This document shows positions 8,551 to 15,915 of a stretch of 64,000 nucleotides of DNA, piece by piece. Origin of the DNA: Streptomyces camponoticapitis (GTDB lineage: Bacteria > Actinomycetota > Actinomycetes > Streptomycetales > Streptomycetaceae); NCBI RefSeq assembly GCF_014646115.1, contig NZ_BMMV01000001.1:550628-614627 (forward strand). The letters are read 5' to 3'. A model generated the notes under the pieces. The model was not told the origin of the DNA, did not search any database, and was given only the letters and a program-made list of their open reading frames with translations. Numbering within the stretch: position 1 is the stretch's first letter; the number at the start of each line of letters is the position of its first letter. The position numbers were made by a program, and so were the translations under genes.

Positions 8551-9521
8551 GGAACGGGGACGGTCCGGTGCGTGACGAGGAGCGGGTCCCCCAGGATCCG
8601 CGCGAAGGGCATGAGGTTCCGGTGGACCCGGCGCTCGTGCCGTCGGGCATTCCGGAGCAGCAGGCCCGGCCCCATCCGGTGGACGGGCTTGACGGCCAGA
8701 CGGCCGGGGCGGAGCAGGCGCAGGCAGAGCGGGCGGCCACGATGAGCGAGCACAAGCAACACGATCCACATGACCGCAGCGGGGCGCGGGCGATGTTCAT
8801 CGAGCTGCGCAAGCTGCCCGAGGACTCGCCCGAACGGGCGCTGCTGCGCAATCAGCTGGTGCGGATGCATCTGCCGCTCGTGGAGCATCTGGCCCGCCGG
8901 TTCCGCAACCGCGGCGAGCCGCTGGACGATCTGACGCAGGTCGCGACGATCGGCCTGATCAAGTCGGTGGACCGGTTCGACCCGGAGCGGGGTGTCGAGT
9001 TCTCGACGTACGCCACGCCCACGGTCGTCGGCGAGATCAAGCGGCACTTCCGCGACAAGGGCTGGGCGGTGCGCGTGCCCCGCCGTCTCCAGGAGCTGCG
9101 GCTGTCGCTGACGACGGCGACGGCGGAGCTCTCGCAGCAGCACGGCCGTTCGCCGACGGTGCACGAGCTGGCGGAGCGTCTGGGCATCTCCGAGGAAGAG
9201 GTCCTCGAAGGTCTGGAGTCGGCCAACGCGTACAGCACCCTGTCGCTGGACGTGCCGGACACGGACGACGAGTCCCCGGCGGTGGCGGACACGCTCGGCT
9301 CCGAGGACGAGGCGCTGGAGAGCGTCGAGTACCGCGAGTCGCTGAAGCCTCTTCTGGAGGACCTGCCGCCGCGGGAGAAGCGGATCCTGCTGCTGCGCTT
9401 CTTCGGCAACATGACCCAGTCGCAGATCGCGCAGGAGGTCGGCATCTCCCAGATGCACGTCTCGCGACTGCTGGCACGAACGCTGGCGCAACTGCGGGAG
9501 AAGCTCCTCGTGGAGGAGTGA
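8547..9521 (+). CDS. sigH: SigB-type stress sigma factor SigH
   Basis: Encodes 324 residues from the coupled GTG at 8547. The first ~65 residues are an acidic Pro/Gln-rich leader. The sigma core begins at an internal ATG at 8742 (MSEHKQHDP). Region 2 is RRFRNRGEPLDDLTQVATIG, with the -10 recognition segment FDPERGVEFSTYATPTVVG; region 3 is RRLQELRLSLTTATAEL; region 4 HTH is MTQSQIAQEVGISQMHVSR. It directs transcription of osmotic and stationary-phase genes. The same frame stays open upstream right through the anti-sigma gene to about 8115, which would allow a ~51 kDa form. I recall large SigH products and processing being reported in S. coelicolor. Confidence 0.92.
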   Translation: MRNGDGPVRDEERVPQDPREGHEVPVDPALVPSGIPEQQARPHPVDGLDGQTAGAEQAQAERAATMSEHKQHDPHDRSGARAMFIELRKLPEDSPERALLRNQLVRMHLPLVEHLARRFRNRGEPLDDLTQVATIGLIKSVDRFDPERGVEFSTYATPTVVGEIKRHFRDKGWAVRVPRRLQELRLSLTTATAELSQQHGRSPTVHELAERLGISEEEVLEGLESANAYSTLSLDVPDTDDESPAVADTLGSEDEALESVEYRESLKPLLEDLPPREKRILLLRFFGNMTQSQIAQEVGISQMHVSRLLARTLAQLREKLLVEE

Positions 9522-9617
9522 CCCGTTCCCGATCGCCGGACAGGCTCAGCGGCGTCCGGCGATCGCGGCGGACGACCGCTCGCTCCGGACGACGGCCGCG
9601 GCGGGCTGGAACGGCCC

Positions 9618-10046
9618 TCAGGCGCGGTCCGGGCCCCTGATGCCGAGCGCTTGCGTGGTCGTCGGGCTGACGAGCAGGACCAGCGCCGACACGGCGATCA
9701 CGGCGAGCGCGATCCCGGCCGGAATCAGCGCGCCGCTGGAGCGCAGCAGCGTCCAGGCGACAGGCAGCGCCATGATCTGGGTGGCGACGGCGGGGCCGCG
9801 GCTCCAGGCGCGTCGCAGCAGCAGTCCGCGGGCGGCGAACAGCGGGATGAGACCGAGCGCCATGAGGGTGAGACCGCCCATCTCGGCCTGCTGGGGGCTG
9901 TCGGGCCGCCCGAGCAGACCCATCACGAGCAGATACCCGCCGCCGGCGACGAGCGCGAGGGCTTCGAGCCCCGCGCAGGCGGCCGCGGCGGTCAGCCGGC
10001 CGGGTCGCGGGCTCGGGTCCGGGGTGTTCTGGTCAGCGCTGCTCAC
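9618..10046 (-). CDS. Small integral membrane protein of unknown function
   Basis: Encodes 142 residues with four predicted membrane helices (for example [19 protein letters not shown] and LIPAGIALAVIAVSALVLL) after a short Pro-rich cytosolic N-terminus. I recognise no domain. It lies convergent to sigH and divergent from the lipid-kinase gene. The GTG at 10046 is chosen because the sequence upstream loses coding character. No clear Shine-Dalgarno is present, so it may be nearly leaderless. It is conserved in this position in other streptomycetes as far as I recall. Confidence 0.78.
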   Translation of the reverse strand: MSSADQNTPDPSPRPGRLTAAAACAGLEALALVAGGGYLLVMGLLGRPDSPQQAEMGGLTLMALGLIPLFAARGLLLRRAWSRGPAVATQIMALPVAWTLLRSSGALIPAGIALAVIAVSALVLLVSPTTTQALGIRGPDRA

Positions 10047-10148
10047 CCCAGCAGCGTAGCGGCCGGTTCCCGGTGAGCGGCGGGCCCCCGGGCGGGCGCG
10101 GACCGCCCGAGGAGGGCGCGGGGGTCCCTGGCCGGTAATCTCCTCGGT

Positions 10149-11117
10149 ATGCGCGCACTCCTTGTGGTCAATCCGGCAGCAACCACCACCAGTGCCCGCA
10201 CACGGGACGTACTCATCCACGCGCTGGCCAGCGAGATGAAGCTGGAGGCCGTGACGACCGAGTACCGGGGGCACGCCCGCGACCTGGGGCGGCGCGCGGC
10301 CGACTCCGACGACATAGAGCTGGTCGTGGCCCTCGGCGGCGACGGCACCGTCAACGAGGTCGTGAACGGTCTTCTGCACGGCGGACCCGACCCCGACCGG
10401 CTGCCGAGACTCGCGGTCGTGCCGGGCGGTTCGACGAATGTCTTCGCCCGCGCGCTGGGGCTGCCCAATGACGCCGTGGAAGCCACCGGCGCCATTCTGG
10501 ATGCGCTGAGTAACCGGAGCGAACGCACTGTCGGTCTGGGACTGGCGGCCGGGACTCCGGGAACCGACGACGAATCAGTTCCTTCGCGCTGGTTCACTTT
10601 CTGCGCGGGATTCGGATTCGACGCGGGAGTGGTCGGCCGGGTCGAACAACAGCGGGAGCGCGGTAAGCGTTCGACGCACGCGCTCTATGTCCGCCAAGTG
10701 GTACGGCAGTTCCTCGACGAACCTCATCGCGGGCGCGGCATGATCACCCTTGAGCGGCCCGGCGAGAAGCCGGTCAGTGATCTCGTGCTGTCGATAGTCT
10801 GCAACACCGCCCCCTGGTCCTACCTGGGCAATCGTCCGCTGTACGCGTCGCCGGCGGCCTCGTTCGACACCGCTCTGGATGTACTGGGACTGAGCAAGTT
10901 GTCGACTCCGGCAGTGGCGCGTTATGCGACGCAGTTGCTCAATTCGACCCCCGAACGGGGCCCGCACGGCAAGCACGCCGTTTCACTTCACGACCTGACG
11001 GACTTCACCTTGCAATCGAAGGTCCCGCTGCCCTTCCAGATGGATGGCGACCACCTGGGACTGCGAACGAGCGTGACGTTCACAGGCGTACGCCGTGCAC
11101 TGCGTGTGATTGTGTGA
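10149..11117 (+). CDS. Diacylglycerol kinase / sphingosine kinase-family lipid kinase
   Basis: Encodes 322 residues of the DAGK catalytic family (YegS/BmrU type). The nucleotide-binding motif is VVALGGDGTVNEV (around residue 60), and the second glycine-rich motif is PGGSTNVFARALGLP. The C-terminal beta-rich half ends FQMDGDHLG, the conserved lipid-side motif. It should phosphorylate diacylglycerol or a related lipid at the inner membrane face. The start ATG 10149 sits right after a likely -10 region; the Shine-Dalgarno is weak. It precedes wblE by about 320 bp and is transcribed in the same direction, so read-through is possible. Confidence 0.9.
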   Translation: MRALLVVNPAATTTSARTRDVLIHALASEMKLEAVTTEYRGHARDLGRRAADSDDIELVVALGGDGTVNEVVNGLLHGGPDPDRLPRLAVVPGGSTNVFARALGLPNDAVEATGAILDALSNRSERTVGLGLAAGTPGTDDESVPSRWFTFCAGFGFDAGVVGRVEQQRERGKRSTHALYVRQVVRQFLDEPHRGRGMITLERPGEKPVSDLVLSIVCNTAPWSYLGNRPLYASPAASFDTALDVLGLSKLSTPAVARYATQLLNSTPERGPHGKHAVSLHDLTDFTLQSKVPLPFQMDGDHLGLRTSVTFTGVRRALRVIV

Positions 11118-11434
11118 GTGGAAGTAGGGAAAGTCCTTTCACTCGAACGTTTAGGCTGGCCTCCACCCCATGGAAGTACGGCTGTGACCGAGTCGACACC
11201 GAGGAATCAAAAAAAACTTTCCTGAAGGGGTTGTATCCGCAGCCGAGGTTTGCGAATCTCTACATGGCGCTCGGGACGGCCCGCAACACCGGCCTCCACT
11301 GAGCTCCAGAACCCCCTCCTCAAACCTGGACGACACCAGTTCATCTGGGAGTCAGCCCTTCCCTTGCGGGGGGATTCGTGAAAGCGTTCACATTCACAAG
11401 CAATCCGCACGTAACACCAAGAGAGGTAGCAGCC
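11118..11434 (+). other. wblE upstream leader/promoter region
   Basis: These 317 bp hold no convincing gene. An unusual run of eight A residues at 11209-11216 follows GGAAT. An AT-richer patch and several T/C-rich stretches run up to GAGAGG at 11421-11426, the wblE ribosome binding site. A long leader with several promoters is likely. I could not identify a SigR-type promoter, because the spacing from GGAAT to the next GTT is 22 nt. Confidence 0.55.
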
Positions 11435-11692
11435 ATGGACTGGCGTCACAACGCCGTTTGCCGCGAGGAAGACCCCGAGCTCTTCTTCCCCATCGGCAAC
11501 ACCGGTCCTGCGCTGCTGCAGATCGAGGAAGCCAAGGCCGTCTGCCGTCGCTGCCCCGTCATGGAGCAGTGCCTGCAGTGGGCGCTCGAGTCCGGTCAGG
11601 ACTCGGGTGTCTGGGGTGGCCTCAGCGAGGACGAGCGCCGCGCGATGAAGCGCCGTGCCGCTCGCAACCGGGCGCGTAACGCGACCGCCTGA
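11435..11692 (+). CDS. wblE: WhiB-family iron-sulfur transcription factor WblE
   Basis: An 85-residue Wbl protein. Four cysteines ligate the [4Fe-4S] cluster: Cys9, Cys37, Cys40 and Cys46 (CX2CX5C for the last three). The GVWGG turn and the basic tail KRRAARNRARN for DNA or sigma-factor contact follow. Wbl proteins bind the primary sigma factor region 4 and respond to redox or NO. The length and the short N-terminus MDWRHNAVC match WblE (the WhiB1 type). ATG 11435 follows GAGAGG by 8 nt. It stands alone on the plus strand, with a histidine kinase convergent to it. Confidence 0.95.
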   Translation: MDWRHNAVCREEDPELFFPIGNTGPALLQIEEAKAVCRRCPVMEQCLQWALESGQDSGVWGGLSEDERRAMKRRAARNRARNATA

Positions 11693-11922
11693 GCCCCCGC
11701 ACCGACCTTGAGCACGGCGGCGCGTACAGCGTGTACGCATAACCCCGCCCCCGAACCGCAGCGCGCAGTACCCCCCGATGCGCAACGTAACAGAGCTTGA
11801 GGCAGAGCCCCGGACCGTCATCACGGTCCGGGGCTCGTTGCTGTGACCGGCGGATTCGTCCACTCGCGCGCTCCGGACTGCCTCTGCCGCTCGGCCACTT
11901 GTGCGTGTGGACCACGGGTCGA

Positions 11923-13416
11923 CTACTTGTGCGGCTCCACCGGGATGTCGAGGATCACCCGCGTGCCCCGCTCCTGCCCGGGCAGCATGTCGAACCCGCC
12001 GCCCAACTCGCCTTCCACCAGCGTCCGTACGATCTGCAGACCCAGATTGCCGGCCCGCCGCGGATCGAAGCCCTCGGGCAGTCCTCGCCCGTCGTCCTGG
12101 ACGGTGATGAGCAGCCGGGCGTCCGAACGGCCGCCGTCGCCGGGGCGTTTGGGTCCGGTCCCGCCGCTGCGGACGGCGTGCACCTCGACCGTGCCCCGCT
12201 CCCCCGTCGCGAACGCGTGCTCCAGCGCGTTCTGCAGGATCTCGGTGAGGACCATCGAGAGCGGCGTGGCCACTTCGGCGTCCAGGATCCCGAACCGGCC
12301 CGTCCGGCGGACCGTCTTGCCGGGCGAGATCTCCGACACCATCGCGAGCACCCGGTCCGCGATCTCGTCGAACTCGACCCGTTCGTCCAGATTCTGGGAC
12401 AGCGTCTCATGGACGATGGCGATGGAACCGACCCTCCGCACCGCCTCGTTGAGGGCCTCACGGCCCTGTTCCGAGTCCATCCGGCGCGCCTGGAGCCTGA
12501 GCAGCGCGGCGACCGTCTGGAGGTTGTTCTTCACCCGGTGGTGGATCTCCCGGATCGTGGCGTCCTTCGTTATCAACTCGCGCTCACGCCGCCGCAGTTC
12601 GGTCACGTCCCGGCAGAGGATCAGCGAGCCGATCCGGACGCCCTTGGGCTTGAGCGGGATGGCGCGCAACTGGATGACGCCGGCCCCGCTCTCCACCTCG
12701 GTCTCCCGCGGGGCGTAGCCGCTGGCCAGTTTGACCAGGGCCTCGTCCACCGGGCCGCGCGCCGGGGCCAGTTCGTCGGTCGTCTGTCCGAGGTGGTGTC
12801 CCACCAGGTCGGACGCGAGTCCCAGCCGGTGATACGCGGAGAGGGCGTTGGGGCTCGCGTACTGGACGAGGCCGTCGGCGTCGAGCCGGATCAGACCGTC
12901 GCCGACGCGGGGCGAGGCGTCCATGTCGACCTGCTGGCCGGGGAAGGGAAACGATCCGGCGGCGATCATCTGAGCGAGGTCGGAGGCGGACTGGAGGTAG
13001 GTGAGCTCCAGCCGGCTGGGGGTGCGCACGGTGAGGAGGTTGGTGTTGCGGGCGATGACGCCGAGGACGCGGCCCTCGCGCCGTACGGGGATCGACTCGA
13101 CCCGCACCGGGACCTCCTCGCGCCACTCCGGGTCCCCCTCCCGCACGATCCGGCCCTCGTCCAGCGCGGCGTCCAGGAGCGGTCTGCGGCCCCGGGGGAC
13201 CAGGTGGCCGACCATGTCGTCCTGGTAGGACGTGGGGCCCGTGTTGGGGCGCATCTGGGCCACGGAGACGTAACGGGCGCCGTCGCGGGTGGGGACCCAG
13301 AGGACGAGGTCGGCGAAGGACAGGTCGGAGAGCAGCTGCCACTCCGAGACCAGCAGATGGAGCCATTCGAGGTCGGACTCGGTCAGGGCGGTGTGCTGGC
13401 GCACGAGGTCGTTCAT
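11923..13416 (-). CDS. PAS/GAF-type sensor histidine kinase (HisKA_2)
   Basis: Encodes 497 residues with no membrane segment, so it is a cytosolic sensor. The N-terminal ~150 residues form a GAF/PAS-like sensor (LSDLSFADLVLWVP), and a PAS domain covers about 190-290. The HisKA_2 dimerisation motif EIHHRVKNNLQTVAALLRLQ holds the phospho-acceptor His. The HATPase follows with N-box EILQNALEHAF and G-box DDGRGLP. No response regulator is adjacent, so the partner is unknown. An upstream in-frame GTG (13425) would add three residues. In S. coelicolor this position is SCO5239 by my recall, and the intergenic sRNA next to it carries that number. Confidence 0.92.
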   Translation of the reverse strand: MNDLVRQHTALTESDLEWLHLLVSEWQLLSDLSFADLVLWVPTRDGARYVSVAQMRPNTGPTSYQDDMVGHLVPRGRRPLLDAALDEGRIVREGDPEWREEVPVRVESIPVRREGRVLGVIARNTNLLTVRTPSRLELTYLQSASDLAQMIAAGSFPFPGQQVDMDASPRVGDGLIRLDADGLVQYASPNALSAYHRLGLASDLVGHHLGQTTDELAPARGPVDEALVKLASGYAPRETEVESGAGVIQLRAIPLKPKGVRIGSLILCRDVTELRRRERELITKDATIREIHHRVKNNLQTVAALLRLQARRMDSEQGREALNEAVRRVGSIAIVHETLSQNLDERVEFDEIADRVLAMVSEISPGKTVRRTGRFGILDAEVATPLSMVLTEILQNALEHAFATGERGTVEVHAVRSGGTGPKRPGDGGRSDARLLITVQDDGRGLPEGFDPRRAGNLGLQIVRTLVEGELGGGFDMLPGQERGTRVILDIPVEPHK

Positions 13417-13509
13417 GGAGGGCACAGGTGCGAGCGTACCCGTGGGGTGAACCGGGACGGCCCGCTCCACGTGGTCGTGGATGGGCTGGAAAATGCCCTC
13501 CCCGATCGA

Positions 13510-13539
13510 TGGACAGACGGGAATGGTCTAGTCCACAAT
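13510..13539 (+). promoter_or_regulatory. Promoter with DasR site (dre) between -35 and -10
   Basis: TGGACA (13510-13515) and CACAAT (13534-13539) are separated by 18 bp, a plausible vegetative promoter. Between and overlapping them, TGGTCTAGTCCA (13524-13535) matches the dre core TGGTCTAGACCA with one change. A repressor bound there would block polymerase. The predicted start site is near 13546, at the head of a hairpin-rich RNA. Confidence 0.7.
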
Positions 13540-13545
13540 GCTTGG

Positions 13546-13704
13546 GTAAAGCTTCCGTCCTCCCCGCACAGGAGGACGGAACGGGGTAACCGGCGCTCTC
13601 TGCCCTGACTGCGTCGATACCTCTCTCACGGCCTTCGTGGCCGTAGCAACTCCGGGCTGCGGTGCCGGACGGGCTGAGGGTCCCGTCCTGGCGCCGCGGC
13701 CCGT
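13546..13704 (+). ncRNA. scr5239: Small regulatory RNA, scr5239-like
   Basis: The stretch has no coding character on either strand but is packed with inverted repeats. One has arms 13553-13563 and 13571-13581 (11 bp stem). A second has arms 13628-13633 and 13639-13644. A 7-bp terminal stem has arms 13667-13673 and 13682-13688. In S. coelicolor a ~159-nt, multi-hairpin sRNA called scr5239 lies next to the SCO5239 kinase, is DasR-controlled, and represses agarase dagA and metE. The location, the dre-bearing promoter and the structure all fit. The ends given are inferred from the promoter and that known length. Confidence 0.72.
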
Positions 13705-13733
13705 GGGTGTTTCCGGGGGCCGGAGCGGGCCGC

Positions 13734-14822
13734 TCAGCGGGTCTCGGTGATCTTGGCCAGCGCGCGCGGCGCGTCCGGGTCCTGGCCCCGGGCCATGGCG
13801 ATCTCGTACGCCAGCCGCTGGAGCGGCAGGATCTCCAGGAGCGGCTGGACCTCCTCGGCCACGCCCTCCGTGGGAAGGGCGAATCCCGCCGAAGCCGCCA
13901 TGATCTCGGACGCCGGCCCGATGACGCACAGGTCCGCGCCCCGCCCGCGCAGCCGTTCCAGGACCGGCTGGAGCGCCTCACCTCCCCTGCCGTCGGTGAC
14001 CACGGCGATGACCGGCGAGATGTTGTCGACCATGGCGAGCGGGCCGTGCATCAGATCGGCGCCGGAGTAGGCGAGCGCGGGGATGTAGCTGGTCTCCATG
14101 AGCTTGAGCGCGGCCTCCTTGGCCGTCGGGTAGCCGTAGCCGCGCGAGGTGATGACCATCCGTTCGGCGAAGCGGTAGCGGGCGGCGAGGGTGCGTACCT
14201 CGTCCGCGCGGTCCAGGATCCGCTCCGCGAGGTCCGGCAGGACGTTCGCCGCGGACCCGTCACCGCCGCCCAGGCCCTCGACGAAGAGGTGGAGCGAGAG
14301 CAGGGAGGCCGTGTACGTCTTCGTCGCCGGGAGGGCCTTCTCCGGGCCGGCCATGATGTCGATGTGGAACTCGGACACGGCGGCCAGGGACGAGTCCGGG
14401 TTGTTGGTGACGGAGAGCGTGATCGCCCCGGCCGCGCGCGCGGCCCGGGTGGAGTCCACCAGGTCCGGCGAGCCTCCCGACTGACTGACCGTGATCACCA
14501 GTACGTCGCGGAGGTCCGGCCGGGCGCCGAACGCCGTCGTCGTGGACATGGAGGAGAGCCCGCAGGGCATGCCCCGGCGGATCTCCAGCAGGTACTTGGC
14601 GTAGAGCGCGGCGTGGTCGGAGGAGCCGCGCGCGGTGAGCAGGACGAAGCGGGGCCCGCGGGCCGCGATCTCACGGGCGACGCCACGGATGCGCGGCGCG
14701 CCCTCCGTAAGGATGCGGCGCAGGATCGCCGGCTGTTCGGCGATCTCGGTGGCCATCATCCGGCCCGGTGGATCGGTCCGCGCGAGCCGCGCGGCCTCTG
14801 CGGAGGGATTCGTCGCGGACAT
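13734..14822 (-). CDS. SIS-domain amino-sugar isomerase/deaminase (GlmS C-terminal-like)
   Basis: Encodes 362 residues with tandem SIS domains and no glutaminase domain. The first SIS motif is LLTARGSSDHAALYAKYLLE and ITVSQSGGSPD; the second starts at ERMVITSRGYGYPTAKEAALKLMET. The N-terminus MATEIAEQPAILRRIL matches the isomerase half of glucosamine-6-phosphate synthase. Lacking the amidotransferase part, it more likely acts as a deaminating or isomerising enzyme on amino-sugar phosphates, like AgaS or FrlB. ATG 14822 has GGAGG 8 nt upstream. It is divergent from nagB across a dre site, so it probably belongs to the DasR amino-sugar regulon. Confidence 0.88.
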   Translation of the reverse strand: MSATNPSAEAARLARTDPPGRMMATEIAEQPAILRRILTEGAPRIRGVAREIAARGPRFVLLTARGSSDHAALYAKYLLEIRRGMPCGLSSMSTTTAFGARPDLRDVLVITVSQSGGSPDLVDSTRAARAAGAITLSVTNNPDSSLAAVSEFHIDIMAGPEKALPATKTYTASLLSLHLFVEGLGGGDGSAANVLPDLAERILDRADEVRTLAARYRFAERMVITSRGYGYPTAKEAALKLMETSYIPALAYSGADLMHGPLAMVDNISPVIAVVTDGRGGEALQPVLERLRGRGADLCVIGPASEIMAASAGFALPTEGVAEEVQPLLEILPLQRLAYEIAMARGQDPDAPRALAKITETR

Positions 14823-14948
14823 GCCGGGTGCCTCCAGTTGGCTGAAGATGGCCGGGGAGCGGCGCCCAGGGGGCCCGCACAAGTCGACCACGGGAACCCG
14901 TTCCCCCGCCAGCGGAAGGGGCCTCGCCACCGGGGCACGCTCTGCTAG

Positions 14949-14964
14949 ATTGGTCTATACCACA
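14949..14964. promoter_or_regulatory. DasR-binding site (dre) of nagB and the SIS gene
   Basis: The core TGGTCTATACCA (14951-14962) is an almost perfect palindrome and differs from the dre consensus core by one base. It lies 38 bp before the nagB GTG and 126 bp before the divergent SIS-gene ATG. It could therefore let DasR repress both, relieved by glucosamine-6-phosphate. The nagB dre is known in S. coelicolor. Confidence 0.85.
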
Positions 14965-15002
14965 TTTGTCACAGGACCCTTCACCAGATCGGCAGGCGCA
15001 GC

Positions 15003-15785
15003 GTGGAAGTTGTCATCGTCCAGGACGCCGACGCGGGCGGCGAACTCATCGCGGAGACCATCGCGGACCTGCTGCGCCGTAAGCGCGACGCCCTGCTCGG
15101 GGTGGCCACCGGTTCGACCCCGCTGCCCATCTACCAGGCGCTGACCGCCAAGGTCCGGGCCGGCGAGGTGGACGCGTCGGGCGCCCGCATCGCGCAGTTG
15201 GACGAGTACGTCGGCCTGCCGGCCGGGCACCCGGAGTCGTACCGCTCCGTGGTCCTGCGCGAGGTCGTCGAGCCGCTCGGGCTCGGTGAGGGCGCGTTCA
15301 TGGGGCCGGACGGCGCCGCCGAGGACGTACAGGCGGCGTGCGAGGCGTACGACCGTGCGCTCGCCGAGGCCGGCGGGGTGGACCTCCAGCTGCTGGGCAT
15401 AGGCACCGACGGGCACATCGGCTTCAACGAGCCGTGCTCGTCGCTCGCCTCGCGTACCCGTATCAAGACGCTCACCCGCCAGACCCGGCAGGACAACGCC
15501 CGGTTCTTCGACAGCCTTGACGAGGTCCCGCACCACGTCATCACCCAGGGCATCGGCACGATCCTGGAGGCCCGGCACCTGGTGCTGCTGGCCACCGGCG
15601 AGGGCAAGGCCGAGGCGGTGGCGCAGACCGTGGAGGGGCCGGTGGCCGCCGTCGTACCGGCGTCCGCGCTGCAACTGCACCCGCACGCCACGGTCGTGGT
15701 CGACGAGGCCGCCGCGTCCAAGCTGAAGCTCGCCGACTACTTCCGCGACACGTACGCCGCCAAGCCGGACTGGCAGGGCATCTAG
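15003..15785 (+). CDS. nagB: Glucosamine-6-phosphate deaminase
   Basis: Encodes 260 residues of the NagB family, converting glucosamine-6-phosphate to fructose-6-phosphate and ammonia. Motifs are GLATGSTP-like GVATGSTPLPIYQ (around 38-50), the catalytic QLDEYVGL (Asp in the proton-relay motif) and GIGTDGHIGFNEP (around 135-147). Full length matches the family. The GTG at 15003 gives the expected N-terminus MEVVIVQDADAGGELIA; its Shine-Dalgarno is weak. In the DasR network this enzyme sets the level of the effector glucosamine-6-phosphate, so its dre-controlled expression closes a feedback loop with dasR 6 kb away. Confidence 0.97.
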   Translation: MEVVIVQDADAGGELIAETIADLLRRKRDALLGVATGSTPLPIYQALTAKVRAGEVDASGARIAQLDEYVGLPAGHPESYRSVVLREVVEPLGLGEGAFMGPDGAAEDVQAACEAYDRALAEAGGVDLQLLGIGTDGHIGFNEPCSSLASRTRIKTLTRQTRQDNARFFDSLDEVPHHVITQGIGTILEARHLVLLATGEGKAEAVAQTVEGPVAAVVPASALQLHPHATVVVDEAAASKLKLADYFRDTYAAKPDWQGI

Positions 15786-15853
15786 GGCGTGTTCCGAAAG
15801 TCCCGTCCGGCGGCCGCTCGCGGGCGCGCGAGCGGGCCCCAGACACCTCGGGA

Positions 15854-15899
15854 CACGACGGAGGCCGGGGACCCCCCAAGGTCCCCGGCCTCCGTCGTG
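15854..15899. terminator. Bidirectional terminator, nagB / dasD
   Basis: A perfect 20-bp stem (arms 15854-15873 and 15880-15899) with a 6-nt loop lies between the convergent nagB and dasD stops. There is no U-tract, as is usual in Streptomyces. Confidence 0.88.
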
Positions 15900-15915
15900 C
15901 GTGTGGGCCGCGTGC

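Noticed and set aside
11203..11232. SigR-type promoter before wblE (GGAAT...GTT)
   Set aside because: The spacing between the two elements is 22 nt, outside the 18-19 nt required.
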